Below, in pieces: positions 52,679 through 61,609 of a stretch of DNA of 64,000 nt. Origin of the DNA: Acidobacteria bacterium UBA2994. GTDB taxonomy: Bacteria; Acidobacteriota; Vicinamibacteria; Vicinamibacterales; UBA8438. The notes beneath the pieces are model-generated. The model had not been told where the DNA came from, made no database searches, and saw only the letters and a program-made list of their open reading frames with translations. Where the stretch lies: contig DEAA01000044.1 in NCBI GenBank assembly GCA_002346545.1, positions 92,709 through 156,708 of the forward strand, read 5' to 3'. The position numbers were made by a program, and so were the translations under genes. Within the stretch, counting starts at the first letter, position 1; every line of letters starts with the position of its first letter.

Positions 52679-53881
52679 ATGACAGATCCCCAGGACTCGA
52701 TCCCCCTGAGCCGGTCGGCTCGCCTAGGGACGCTGTTCGCCTGGCTGGTGGCCCTAGCTGGCGCCGCCACGGCAGGCTGCAGTGTAGATTTTACGCCGTC
52801 GACGCAGGCAATCGCCGAAGAGCCTGAGGCTCCGGCCCAGCAGGTCTCCGGCGACAAGGACCGGCCGAGCGCGGCGCAGCTCTCGGACATCCCGCCGCCC
52901 TACACAGATCTTCGCGCGGACGAGCAGGCGCGGATCAACCTCTTCGAGAACACGAGCCCGTCGGTGGTCTACATCTCCACGGTCACGCGTCGCACCGACT
53001 TCTTTGGCCGGGGCGTCAATGTGCCTCAAGGAAGCGGCACCGGATTCATGTGGGACGACGAAGGGCACATAGTGACCAACTACCACGTGATCCAAGGCGC
53101 CTCGTCGGCCCGAGTCGTGATGCACGATCAGACGAGTCACATAGCCCTGTGGGTGGGCGGATCGCCCCGGCATGACCTGGCCGTTCTGAAAATCGACACG
53201 CCCGCCGACACCTTGAGCCAGGTCACGATCGGTGACAGCGACCGGCTGCGTGTCGGGCAGAGCGTCTACGCCATCGGGAACCCCTTTGGTCTGAACGCGA
53301 CGCTCACCACCGGGATCGTGTCGGCTCTAAACCGGCAGATTCCCGGGCTGACTAGTGGCGACATCATTGAGAATGTGATCCAGATCGACGCGGCGATTAA
53401 CCCGGGCAACTCAGGCGGGCCGTTGCTCGATAGCCAGGGCCGACTCATCGGCGTGAACAGCCAAATCGCCAGCCCGTCCGGGGCGTCGGCTGGTGTCGGA
53501 TTCGCGGTACCCGTCAACACAGTCGAACGGGTGGTCCCCCAGCTGATCGCCAACGGTGAGTACACGCCCGCGCAGCTCGGTATCAGCGCCGCCTCGGGCC
53601 GCCTCAACCAGCTGGTGGCCCAACGGCTCGGCGTTTCAGGGGTGCTGATCGCCCAGATTGTCCCTGGATCGGGCGCCGACCGAGCCGGACTCCAGGGCAC
53701 TGACCCCAATGCCGATCAACTCGGCGACATCATCGTCGAGGTGGATGGTGACACCGTCTCGACGCTCAGCGACCTCCGCATCGCGCTTGATCGGTATGAG
53801 CCTGGCGACGAAGTCGACGTGTCGCTCTATCGGGACGGCGACGTCGGCCGGGTGGAAACCGTCCGCGTCCGTCTGATGTAG
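52679..53881 (+). CDS. HtrA/DegP-type serine protease with PDZ domain
   Basis: 400 aa. A membrane segment (about 17-34) acts as anchor or signal; a Cys at 34 makes lipidation possible. The S1C protease domain has the triad His136 (NYHVI), Asp166 (RHDLAVL) and Ser245 (GNSGGPLL). One PDZ domain (about 285-395) follows, with GVLIAQIVPGSGADRAGLQ. It degrades or refolds damaged envelope proteins. GAGGAG upstream supports the ATG at 52679; the frame extends to 52652. Confidence 0.95.
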   Translation: MTDPQDSIPLSRSARLGTLFAWLVALAGAATAGCSVDFTPSTQAIAEEPEAPAQQVSGDKDRPSAAQLSDIPPPYTDLRADEQARINLFENTSPSVVYISTVTRRTDFFGRGVNVPQGSGTGFMWDDEGHIVTNYHVIQGASSARVVMHDQTSHIALWVGGSPRHDLAVLKIDTPADTLSQVTIGDSDRLRVGQSVYAIGNPFGLNATLTTGIVSALNRQIPGLTSGDIIENVIQIDAAINPGNSGGPLLDSQGRLIGVNSQIASPSGASAGVGFAVPVNTVERVVPQLIANGEYTPAQLGISAASGRLNQLVAQRLGVSGVLIAQIVPGSGADRAGLQGTDPNADQLGDIIVEVDGDTVSTLSDLRIALDRYEPGDEVDVSLYRDGDVGRVETVRVRLM

Positions 53882-53966
53882 TGAATCCAGACGAACCCGC
53901 AGACTGCAAACGAAGTAGACGCCATACCCTCAAGAAGTTCGGCCGTAGTGGCGACGTTGTGATTGA

Positions 53967-55331
53967 CTAGCGCCCGGCCGTCTTCAACTGATGCCAGGCG
54001 CTCAGCCCCGGGTCCCGGAGGACGCCGAAAATCCGTTCGTGGTCAACCCATACCCGGGTGCCGGTGACGTCGACACCGGCAAAATCGCAGTAGACAAGCG
54101 CGAACGCCACCGCGTACTGCGCGGGGAGCCGATCATCGCCCACCTCGTCGGCGATCTCGTCGTAGGCTGGGTCCGCCTCGGCGATCCAGGCGGCAGCCTG
54201 CTCGAGGCCCTGAGCCCTAGGTATGTAGAGCAGCGGCGAGTCGGCAACCCGATACGTGCCAACCTGCATGGCATACATCAGTGCGCTCAGCTGCGGATTC
54301 TGTCCCGGGGGCACCGGCACCAGCGTCTCGTCGGCGCCGGACGGCGGTAGATCGCGCTGACGCCCCACCGCGCGCAGCTGCCAGGCGAGTGGCTCGTCGT
54401 CGAACAACCGTACCCAGCCATCGCGGCGAGCCACCATGTCCCGGCGGCCCTCGGGGGCGACGAACGACATCCCGACCGGCGAGGTCACGACCAAACGCGC
54501 ACCACTCAGATTCCGGACGTTGATGGTGACGCTGGACGCGTCACGGCCGCGCACCTCGGCTTCAACCAGCCCCCGGGCCATGGCATCGAACAGATCGACG
54601 CTCTGCACACGTGCACCGGGCACAGTGGCATCGTCGGCCCTAGTCAGGATAAACAGATGCTGACCAGGCAAGAACTCGTGCAGGTCGACCAGGGCGAAGC
54701 CGGCGGGCAGCCACTCGGCCAGCACCTGCCGGACCGACATCGCGTGGTCCGCCTTAAGGTGGTCGCCGGTCCCATCCTCGACCCGATACTCGAGCAGCGC
54801 CACCCGACCGCCCGGAGCGAGCGAGGCGCGCATCCCAGCGAGCATCGCCTCGTAGTCCGACATCTCGTGGTAGACGTCGGCCAGGATGATCCAGTCCACA
54901 TCGCCCGCGGGCAGATTCGGGTCGTCCGGCGTGCCCAGCACCGGCACGACTCCGTCCACACCCTCCTGGGCGGCGAGATCCCGCATGATGTCCAGCATCT
55001 CGGGCTGGATGTCGACGCAGTACACACGTCCAGCCGGCGCCACGTGCGGCGCTATCCGCCGGGCGTAATAGCCCGAGCCACACCCGATGTCGGCGACCAC
55101 ATCGCCCGGCTCGAGGCCCATCGTCTCGAGCACTTCGTCGGGGCGCTCCTCGGCCACCCGCTCCGCCCGCTCGAGCCACTGTGCGCCGCGGAAACTCATG
55201 AAGTCGGCGGGCACCCGATGGCGCTCGGTCCGATCGGGCTCGCTCACCTGCGCCTGGGTCCACACGGGAGTCAGGAGCCCGCAGGCGAGCGACAGCACGA
55301 TCCAGCTCCACAGGGTCCTGGTGTCGGTCAT
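53967..55331 (-). CDS. Exported class I SAM-dependent methyltransferase-like protein
   Basis: 454 aa. A clear signal peptide (residues about 6-28, MTDTRTLWSWIVLSLACG to WTQAQ) is followed by a complete Rossmann methyltransferase domain (about 70-230; motif I VADIGCGSGYYARR, motif II YCVDIQPE, then DWIILADVYHEM). The C-terminal 220 residues are a separate domain containing ISGARLVVTSP-like beta strands (NLSGARLVVTSP) and a DPAYDEIADEVG helix region. GGAGG precedes the ATG at 55331. A SAM enzyme outside the cytoplasm is unexpected, as SAM is not known to be plentiful there. The signal may be an uncleaved anchor, or the domain may no longer catalyse. Confidence 0.86.
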   Translation of the reverse strand: MTDTRTLWSWIVLSLACGLLTPVWTQAQVSEPDRTERHRVPADFMSFRGAQWLERAERVAEERPDEVLETMGLEPGDVVADIGCGSGYYARRIAPHVAPAGRVYCVDIQPEMLDIMRDLAAQEGVDGVVPVLGTPDDPNLPAGDVDWIILADVYHEMSDYEAMLAGMRASLAPGGRVALLEYRVEDGTGDHLKADHAMSVRQVLAEWLPAGFALVDLHEFLPGQHLFILTRADDATVPGARVQSVDLFDAMARGLVEAEVRGRDASSVTINVRNLSGARLVVTSPVGMSFVAPEGRRDMVARRDGWVRLFDDEPLAWQLRAVGRQRDLPPSGADETLVPVPPGQNPQLSALMYAMQVGTYRVADSPLLYIPRAQGLEQAAAWIAEADPAYDEIADEVGDDRLPAQYAVAFALVYCDFAGVDVTGTRVWVDHERIFGVLRDPGLSAWHQLKTAGR

Positions 55332-55442
55332 GGTGGTGATATCCTCCGCTGGTCCCTCCAGCATAACCTCACCACCGTCTGATACGCTGCCCGCAGGATG
55401 GGGGGCGAAACTCCGTCGGCCGCGCGCTAGCTGTTTCTCACC

Positions 55443-57269
55443 ATGATCTCTGCACCCTTGGATCCAGCCTCGCTCTACCACAACCGCCTTGCGGAACGGC
55501 AGGCTGAAGCTCGCGCCCTCGACGCACAGGCGGATCGGATAGGCACCGGACGGCTGGTAACGTTCCTGAGCGGAGTGGCCCTGGGCTGGGTCACCATCGG
55601 ACCGGAGTGGCTGTCGCCGGGGTGGCTAGTGGCGCCTGCAGCAGTGTTTGTCGGCCTGGTGGTGGCCCACGACCGAGTCCTGCTCTCACGAGACCGGGTA
55701 CGGCGGGCCGTGTCGTGGTACGAGCGGGGACTCGCCCGAATCGATGACAGCTGGCCGGGACAGAGCCCCGGCGGGGACCACTTCGTCGACCCGGACCACC
55801 TGTACGCCCAAGATCTTGACCTATTCGGTGACGGTTCGCTCTTCCAACTGCTCTGCACCGCTCAGACCCAGGGCGGCGAACAAACCCTGGCCGACTGGCT
55901 CACCTGCCCGGCTGGGGTTGACGAGGTGCGGCTCAGGCAGGAGGCGGCCATCGAGCTCCAGCCGAACGCGCTTCTCCGCGAACGGCTCGCGACCGCCGGT
56001 ACGGCGGCTCGAGAGACAGTCCATCCCGCCGCGCTCAAGGCCTGGGCCGTGGCGCCCCAAGCGGTCTCCGGCCTGTGGACACGCCTCTTGGCGGTAGGTA
56101 TCTCCCTGCTGGTGCCAGCGACCATCTTTGCCTGGAACGAAGGCGCGCCGGTGCTGGCGCCCATCGCCGCCTTGCTCACCCTGGGGGTGTTCGCCAGGCG
56201 GTGGGCCGGAGTGACCACCCGGATCATGGCAGGCGCGAGCGCTCCGGCGGCGGAGCTGACCGTGCTGGGCGACGTGAGCGCCGTAATCCGCACAGAAAGC
56301 TACGAGGCCGCCCGCCTCCAGGCGCTTGCCCACAGCCTTGAGACCGCGGACGGGGATGTGGGCGAAGCAGCCCGAAGCCTGCGAAAGCTCGTGGAACTCC
56401 ACGACTGGCAACGCAACATCCTGTTCGCACCGCTGGCGGCGCTGCTGTGCTGGCAGCTGCATCTGGCCTATGCGGTCGAGGCCTGGCGCGCCCGACATGG
56501 CGGCCAGGTCGCCGGCTGGCTCGGACACCTAGGCGAAATGGAAGCACTGGCCGCGCTAGGGACCTACGCCTTCGAGCACCCGGACGACCCGTTTCCAGAG
56601 GTGGCTGAAACAGACGGGGTGCCGCACTACGAGGCTACCGCACTCACCCACCCGCTGCTCCCCTCGGCAGCCGCGGTGGCCAACGACGTTAGCCTGGGCG
56701 CAGCGCCTCGGGTTCTGATCGTGAGCGGGTCGAACATGTCTGGGAAGACGACGTTCCTCCGCAGCATCGGGGTCAGCGTGGTAATGGCTCTGATGGGAGC
56801 ACCGGTCCGCGCCCGACACCTCCGTGTCTCACCACTCGCGATCGGCGCAACGCTCAGGATCGAGGACTCCCTGCAGGCGGGCCGCTCTCGGTTCTATACC
56901 GAGGTGCTGCGCCTCGGGCAGGTTGTAGCCCAGGCCCGTTCGGAGCCAACTCTCTTCCTATTCGACGAGCTGCTCCACGGCACCAACTCGCACGACCGAA
57001 CAGAGGGCGCCCGCGGACTGCTCGACTCGCTCCTACGGCGCGACACCATCGGCCTAGTTACCACCCATGACCTGGCACTAGCCGAGATCGGTGACCAATT
57101 CGCTCCGGCAGCGAGCAACGTGCACTTCGATGACCTACTAGTGAACCTGGAGATGCGGTTCGACTATCGGCTCAAACCGGGACCGGTCACGCGGAGCAAC
57201 GCCCTCGCTATTATGCGCGCCGTCGGCCTCGACATCCCGGTAGCGGAACCGCCTGACCCGGAGGCATGA
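55443..57269 (+). CDS. Membrane-associated MutS family ATPase
   Basis: 608 aa. Two hydrophobic pairs (about 38-72 and 215-245) make this a membrane-anchored MutS homologue. The C-terminal MutS ATPase domain has Walker A GSNMSGKTTF, Walker B LFLFDELLHGTNS and the STHDLAL-type switch (TTHDLAL). The N-terminal mismatch-recognition domain of MutS1 (with its Phe-x-Glu) is absent, so it is not a canonical repair protein. Such homologues are widespread in several phyla without a known role. ATG start. Upstream of an unknown secreted protein by only 6 nt. Confidence 0.88.
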   Translation: MISAPLDPASLYHNRLAERQAEARALDAQADRIGTGRLVTFLSGVALGWVTIGPEWLSPGWLVAPAAVFVGLVVAHDRVLLSRDRVRRAVSWYERGLARIDDSWPGQSPGGDHFVDPDHLYAQDLDLFGDGSLFQLLCTAQTQGGEQTLADWLTCPAGVDEVRLRQEAAIELQPNALLRERLATAGTAARETVHPAALKAWAVAPQAVSGLWTRLLAVGISLLVPATIFAWNEGAPVLAPIAALLTLGVFARRWAGVTTRIMAGASAPAAELTVLGDVSAVIRTESYEAARLQALAHSLETADGDVGEAARSLRKLVELHDWQRNILFAPLAALLCWQLHLAYAVEAWRARHGGQVAGWLGHLGEMEALAALGTYAFEHPDDPFPEVAETDGVPHYEATALTHPLLPSAAAVANDVSLGAAPRVLIVSGSNMSGKTTFLRSIGVSVVMALMGAPVRARHLRVSPLAIGATLRIEDSLQAGRSRFYTEVLRLGQVVAQARSEPTLFLFDELLHGTNSHDRTEGARGLLDSLLRRDTIGLVTTHDLALAEIGDQFAPAASNVHFDDLLVNLEMRFDYRLKPGPVTRSNALAIMRAVGLDIPVAEPPDPEA

Positions 57270-57275
57270 TAGGGC

Positions 57276-58205
57276 GTGACGATGGGCAGGCGACAAGGAG
57301 AGACAGGCGCCGGACGCATGCTGGCCGCCCTCGTGCTCGCCACTGCGACGCTCGCACTTCCGTCCATCGTCTCGGCGCAGCCCACCCTCGACCTGGTCCT
57401 CTCCCGGACCACGGCCTATGTCAAGCGGTTCGTCGAGCAGCTCTCCACGGTCGTGATGGAAGAAGACTACCGCCAGAGCTTCTTCTCAGGGGGGCGCAGT
57501 AACCCTACCCGCTTGCGGCTGGTGTCCGAGTTCCTGCTGCTGCGGCTCGACGACGCGGCGTGGGTCGGGTTCCGCGAAGTCTACGAGGTGAACGGCCGGC
57601 GCGTTCGTGACCGGCAAGACCGTCTGGTGTCGCTCTTCGCGGGTAATACCGCCCAGGCGCTGGAACAAGCCCGACGCATCTCTGAAGAGAGCGCCCGCTA
57701 CAACATCGGGTCGACCAGCCGAACGATGAACGTGCCAACTTACGCCCTTTATTTCCTCCACCCGGCCAACATCACCCGGTTCGAGTTCGAGGCCGACGGT
57801 GAGAACTGTGCAGACCAGCGCGGGGCGTGGCGGATCCGGTTTGAAGAGGTAACGTTCCCGACCTTAACCCGCGGCCTGCAGGGTATCGACCTACCCGCAG
57901 ACGGGCACATCTGCGTGGACCCGGCTACGGGTCGCATCCTGAAGACCGCGCTGGCACTGCACCACCCGGGGCTAGGCACACGCCCGGCCACCGAAGTCAG
58001 CGCCACGGTCCGGTTTGGCGCGGCCTCTGACCTCGAGCTCTGGGTCCCTGTGGAAATGCGCGAGAGCTACTGGGAAGCGGGCAGCCGGCGCCGCACCAAC
58101 AGTACCGCCACCTACCGTGACTTCCGTCAGTTCCAGACCGGAGGGCGTTTAGTCGACGTCCAGGAAAACCCCGAAACGCCCGCCGCGCAGACGAATCCAC
58201 AGTAA
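57276..58205 (+). CDS. Secreted protein of unknown function
   Basis: 309 aa. Signal peptide (hydrophobic stretch about 15-29, cleavage near SAQ). The mature protein begins with an amphipathic helix (VLSRTTAYVKRFVEQL) followed by a MEEDYRQ segment and a beta-rich body. It has two cysteines in the middle (in ENCADQRGAW and GHICVDPATG) that may pair. I recognise the layout as a recurrent Acidobacteriota-type secreted protein but not a named family. It starts 6 nt after the MutS-like stop, likely one operon. GTG at 57276 or ATG at 57282. Confidence 0.78.
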   Translation: MTMGRRQGETGAGRMLAALVLATATLALPSIVSAQPTLDLVLSRTTAYVKRFVEQLSTVVMEEDYRQSFFSGGRSNPTRLRLVSEFLLLRLDDAAWVGFREVYEVNGRRVRDRQDRLVSLFAGNTAQALEQARRISEESARYNIGSTSRTMNVPTYALYFLHPANITRFEFEADGENCADQRGAWRIRFEEVTFPTLTRGLQGIDLPADGHICVDPATGRILKTALALHHPGLGTRPATEVSATVRFGAASDLELWVPVEMRESYWEAGSRRRTNSTATYRDFRQFQTGGRLVDVQENPETPAAQTNPQ

Positions 58206-58253
58206 GCTACGTTCTCGTCCCGACCTGGACCACACACGACCGAAGAGGAACCC

Positions 58254-59738
58254 GTGTCTACACCAACCGCGACAATCACATCGCTGGACTCCACACTGCT
58301 CCGCGACCAGTGCTACATCGGTGGCGTCTGGCGGGCCGCCCGGAGCGGCCGCACCTTCGCGGTGACCAATCCGGCCAACGGCGATCAGGTGGGCGAAGTG
58401 CCCGACTGCGAACCGGCTGACGTGGAAACCGCCATCGCCGCCGCGGTCAACGCCTTCGACGACTGGAGACAGCGGCCCGCGGGTGAGCGCGCAGCGTTGC
58501 TGGACGGCTGGGCCCGTCTCATGTACGCGCATCAAGCGGACCTAGCGCATCTGATGACGCTCGAGCAGGGCAAGCCGCTGGCCGAGTCTAGTGGCGAGGT
58601 GGGCTACGCCGCGCAGTTTCTGGAGTGGTTTGCCGAAGAGGGCAAGCGCGCCTATGGTGAGGTAATTCCGGCTCCCCGGCGCGGTCAGCACATCCTGGTG
58701 TTGCGGCAGGCGATCGGGGTCACGGCCGCGATCACGCCGTGGAACTTCCCAGCCGCGATGATCACTCGGAAGGCCGGAGCAGCGCTCGCCGCCGGCTGCC
58801 CCATGATCGTCAAGCCGGCCGAGGGTACGCCGTTAACGGCGCTGGCGGTTGCTAGTCTAGGCGAACAGGCCGGGATCCCGGCCGGGGTGTTCTCTGTAGT
58901 GACCGGTCTGGACGCCGCCACGATCGGCCGCACCCTGACCGAAAGCGCGGACATCCGAGCCCTGAGCTTCACCGGGTCGACTGAGGTGGGCCGCAAGCTC
59001 ATGGCGCAGTGCGCCACCCACGTCACCAAGCTGTCGCTCGAGCTGGGCGGCAACGCGCCGTTCATCGTCTTCGACGACGCCGACCTCGACGCGGCAGTGG
59101 CCGGCGCGATGGCCTCGAAGTTCCGAAACACCGGCCAGACCTGCGTGTGCGCCAACCGTTTCCTGGTGCAGGACGGCGTCCACGACGCCTTCGTGGCCAA
59201 GTTCCGCTCCGCCATGGAGGAGCTGTTGGTCGGCAACGGTATGGACGAGGGCGTGACCCAAACCGCGCTGATCGACCAGCAGGCAGTAGACAAGGTCACG
59301 GCACACGTCGCAGACGCCGTCGCGCAGGGTGCCTCGGTTGAGTTGGGCGGTGCGCCCCACAAACTGGGGGGGACTTACTTTCAGCCGACGCTGCTGACCG
59401 GCGTCCAGCCATCCATGCGGTGTGCGCGGGAGGAAACGTTCGGCCCGGTGTCGTCGGTCATCCGCTTCGAGACCGAGGCCGACGCCATCCGACTGGCCAA
59501 CGACACCGAGTATGGTCTAGCAGCGTACTTCTACAGCCGGGACATCGACCGCATCTGGCGCGTGGCCGAACAAATCGAAACAGGAATCGTAGGGGTGAAC
59601 GAAGGGATCATCTCGACCCCGGTGGCGCCCTTTGGCGGTGTCAAGGCCTCGGGGATCGGCCGGGAAGGTTCACGCCACGGGCTCGACGAGTACACGGAGC
59701 TGAAGTATCTCTGTATGAGCCCGACCACATCCGGCTGA
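58254..59738 (+). CDS. gabD: NAD(P)-dependent succinate-semialdehyde dehydrogenase
   Basis: 494 aa, aldehyde dehydrogenase superfamily. Catalytic Glu in LELGGNAPF and catalytic Cys in GQTCVCANRF; the cofactor loop is FTGSTEVG and WNFPAAM lies near 163. The catalytic loop and overall sequence fit the GabD branch, converting succinate semialdehyde to succinate, the last step of the GABA shunt. GTG start after AGAGGAA. A palindromic hairpin covers its stop codon. No gabT is adjacent. Confidence 0.93.
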   Translation: MSTPTATITSLDSTLLRDQCYIGGVWRAARSGRTFAVTNPANGDQVGEVPDCEPADVETAIAAAVNAFDDWRQRPAGERAALLDGWARLMYAHQADLAHLMTLEQGKPLAESSGEVGYAAQFLEWFAEEGKRAYGEVIPAPRRGQHILVLRQAIGVTAAITPWNFPAAMITRKAGAALAAGCPMIVKPAEGTPLTALAVASLGEQAGIPAGVFSVVTGLDAATIGRTLTESADIRALSFTGSTEVGRKLMAQCATHVTKLSLELGGNAPFIVFDDADLDAAVAGAMASKFRNTGQTCVCANRFLVQDGVHDAFVAKFRSAMEELLVGNGMDEGVTQTALIDQQAVDKVTAHVADAVAQGASVELGGAPHKLGGTYFQPTLLTGVQPSMRCAREETFGPVSSVIRFETEADAIRLANDTEYGLAAYFYSRDIDRIWRVAEQIETGIVGVNEGIISTPVAPFGGVKASGIGREGSRHGLDEYTELKYLCMSPTTSG

Positions 59739-59763
59739 TCAGCCGGGTAAGCGTGATCCGGCT
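59731..59763 (+). terminator. Palindromic hairpin at the gabD stop codon
   Basis: CCGGCTGATCAGCCGG (59731-59746) is a perfect 16-bp palindrome containing the gabD TGA. A second CCGGCT at 59758-59763 can compete for the AGCCGG arm. Probably a transcript end, without a T-run. Confidence 0.45.
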
Positions 59764-59799
59764 CCTGTTGTCTGAAGCCAAGTAAAGGAGACCAAGAAC

Positions 59800-60348
59800 A
59801 TGAAACGCGGAGTCTTGTTCGTCGTCGGATTGAGCCTGGTGGCCACGGGCGCCTTTGCCCAGAACCAGGCTGCCATCGACAAGGCGCTGATGGCGGCGCC
59901 GAATCGCGCCAAGGAAGGCGCTGGCGTCATCAGCTGGAACGCCAGCGGCAACCGGGTGGTGCTCAAGGAGAGCACCAACGGCATGGTCTGCTACGACCGC
60001 TCAGACAACCCCGGCACGCGGCCCTTTGCGGTGCAGTGCACCGACCAGGGCAACCTCGACCGGGCCGAGCAGACGCTGAAAGCATATGCGGACGGCGGCG
60101 ACCGGCAATCAGGCCAGAAGCTGCTAGACGCCATGGAAGAGAACGGCACCAGGATCGCGCCGATCTACGGGTCGCTCTGGCACACCATGAACGGAGACGA
60201 CGCCGCCAGCGCCGGCACCCACATCACCATCGCCGTGCCCGGCGCCACCGCTGCCGACCTCGGCATCCCAGAAGGCAACAGCGCGACGCTGATGTGGATC
60301 ATGGACGCTGGCACCTCCACCGCCCACTTGATGCTTCCGGGACGGTAG
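59800..60348 (+). CDS. Small secreted protein, unknown function
   Basis: 182 aa. Signal peptide cleaved near AFAQ (residue 21). The mature part has the motifs NGMVCYDRSD and FAVQCTDQGN, whose two cysteines may form a disulfide, and a C-terminal segment GSLWHTMNGDD and IMDAGTSTAHLM. No family is recognised with confidence. AAAGGAG about 10 nt upstream and a strong start indicate good translation. Followed by a 51-nt gap to a convergent gene. Confidence 0.78.
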   Translation: MKRGVLFVVGLSLVATGAFAQNQAAIDKALMAAPNRAKEGAGVISWNASGNRVVLKESTNGMVCYDRSDNPGTRPFAVQCTDQGNLDRAEQTLKAYADGGDRQSGQKLLDAMEENGTRIAPIYGSLWHTMNGDDAASAGTHITIAVPGATAADLGIPEGNSATLMWIMDAGTSTAHLMLPGR

Positions 60349-60399
60349 GGTAACGGAGGCTAGCGGTCGCGCCAGGGTGCACGCGGAGGGACGGCCCGT

Positions 60400-61197
60400 T
60401 CAGCCTCGGGCAGCCTTCAACATCTCGACGAGGGCGGTCCGAACCTCCCGCGTGGTCGACATCTCGACCGGGAACGCGACCCGCACCGGTCGCGGTCCGT
60501 CCGGTGTGATCGCCGACATCTCGAACCCGTAGCGATCCACCCCGGTCATGCTGGCCTCGGCAATGCCGCTCGCTCGTGAATAGGCGTTGCAGTAGAGCGG
60601 CAGCGCATCAGCATGGTCGTCGTTCATGTGGGCGATGATGCCAGCGGCCGCCGAGGCGAGCGGGTCCGGCTCCGCCGCATGCCAGTCGGCCGCCTCGACC
60701 CACGACATTCGGCCATAGCCGCCGATATAGCGCACCGACATCACGCGCAGTTTCCAGAACGCGAAGTCACCAAAATCCACGTAATACGCTGCGTTGGGAT
60801 GGGTGGCGAGAAATGCCTCACGCTCCGCTCCGCTGTCTTCAGCGACCCGGGAGCACGGCCCGAGCAGAGTCACCCGCCCGTTGGCCAGCGGATCCTCCTG
60901 CTCCCGTTCGGCCACCAGCAGCGAGGCGCGCTCGTCGTGCTGGAGGTTCCGGGTATGCTCGGCCATCGTGCTCACGAGAAACACCGGGTCGCCGGCGTCG
61001 AAGGCCATGGTCACGAACGAACCGTACGGATAACCCTCGGGGTCGGTGGAGAGTGTCGCGAGCGTACCGGTCGTGAGACGGGCCGCTAGCGTCCGTGCCC
61101 GCTCGGCGTGCGACGGGGTCGGAATATTGGGATCATAGAGCGGCTCGGCCGAAGCCGGCACAGGGCGCGCGTGGACCGAGTCGTCAGAGGAGGACAC
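60400..61197 (-). CDS. HugZ-like haem/FMN-binding protein (PNPOx fold + DUF2470)
   Basis: 265 aa. N-terminal pyridoxamine phosphate oxidase-like split barrel (about 35-160; GTLATLSTDPEGYPYGS) and C-terminal DUF2470 domain (about 180-260; IIAHMNDDHADAL). This two-domain form matches HugZ-type haem-utilisation proteins, where the DUF2470 histidine region contributes to haem handling; other members bind flavins. Cytoplasmic. The start overlaps the upstream holin-like gene's stop by 14 nt, so the two are co-transcribed. Confidence 0.9.
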   Translation of the reverse strand: MSSSDDSVHARPVPASAEPLYDPNIPTPSHAERARTLAARLTTGTLATLSTDPEGYPYGSFVTMAFDAGDPVFLVSTMAEHTRNLQHDERASLLVAEREQEDPLANGRVTLLGPCSRVAEDSGAEREAFLATHPNAAYYVDFGDFAFWKLRVMSVRYIGGYGRMSWVEAADWHAAEPDPLASAAAGIIAHMNDDHADALPLYCNAYSRASGIAEASMTGVDRYGFEMSAITPDGPRPVRVAFPVEMSTTREVRTALVEMLKAARG

Positions 61198-61519
61198 CTA
61201 GCAACACCTTTCCTGCCGTGAGCAGCAGCGCCATCAGGAACGTCATCCCGAGCGAGGAGATCTCGAAATCCTCGATGAGCCGGTCAGTCAGCCACAGAAG
61301 AAACGCGTTGATCACCAAGCCGAACAGCCCCAGGGTCAGCAGCATGGGGATGAAGGCAATCAGCGCGAGCAGCCAGAAGAGCAGGTAATTCAGGAGCCCG
61401 TAGACCAGGGCGACCGTCATGGCGGTCCCGAAGGTTTTGACCCGGACTCCGGGCAAAAGCTCGGCCAGCACCCAGAGCAGGCCGGACATGACCAGCACGT
61501 CGACGAACAGAGCAGACAC
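61184..61519 (-). CDS. Phage holin family (superfamily IV-like) four-TM membrane protein
   Basis: 111 aa with four hydrophobic segments, beginning LFVDVLVMSGLLWVLAELLPGVRV and continuing with short loops, as in the YvlD/phage-holin superfamily IV proteins. In bacterial chromosomes these are usually envelope-stress membrane proteins, not phage genes, and no phage gene is nearby. A 14-nt overlap couples it with the HugZ-like gene. A strong hairpin lies just upstream. Confidence 0.85.
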   Translation of the reverse strand: MSALFVDVLVMSGLLWVLAELLPGVRVKTFGTAMTVALVYGLLNYLLFWLLALIAFIPMLLTLGLFGLVINAFLLWLTDRLIEDFEISSLGMTFLMALLLTAGKVLLGVLL

Positions 61520-61545
61520 GATGCACGCTCCCGACGGCGAGACGA

Positions 61546-61570
61546 CCGGGCCCGCCCCGAGCGGGCCCGG
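61546..61570 (-). terminator. GC-rich hairpin between the DUF2911 and holin-like genes
   Basis: CCGGGCCCGC (61546-61555) and GCGGGCCCGG (61561-61570) form a perfect 10-bp stem with a 5-nt loop. It lies downstream of the DUF2911 stop and upstream of the holin-like start, so it most likely ends the DUF2911 transcript. No T-run. Confidence 0.5.
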
Positions 61571-61609
61571 CCACCAGGTATGCGAGTGCGCCGCCGTCCA
61601 GGCGGGGCG

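Noticed and set aside
61184..61519. Holin-like gene as evidence of prophage
   Set aside because: This membrane family is common in chromosomes, and no phage structural, integrase or lysis gene is nearby.
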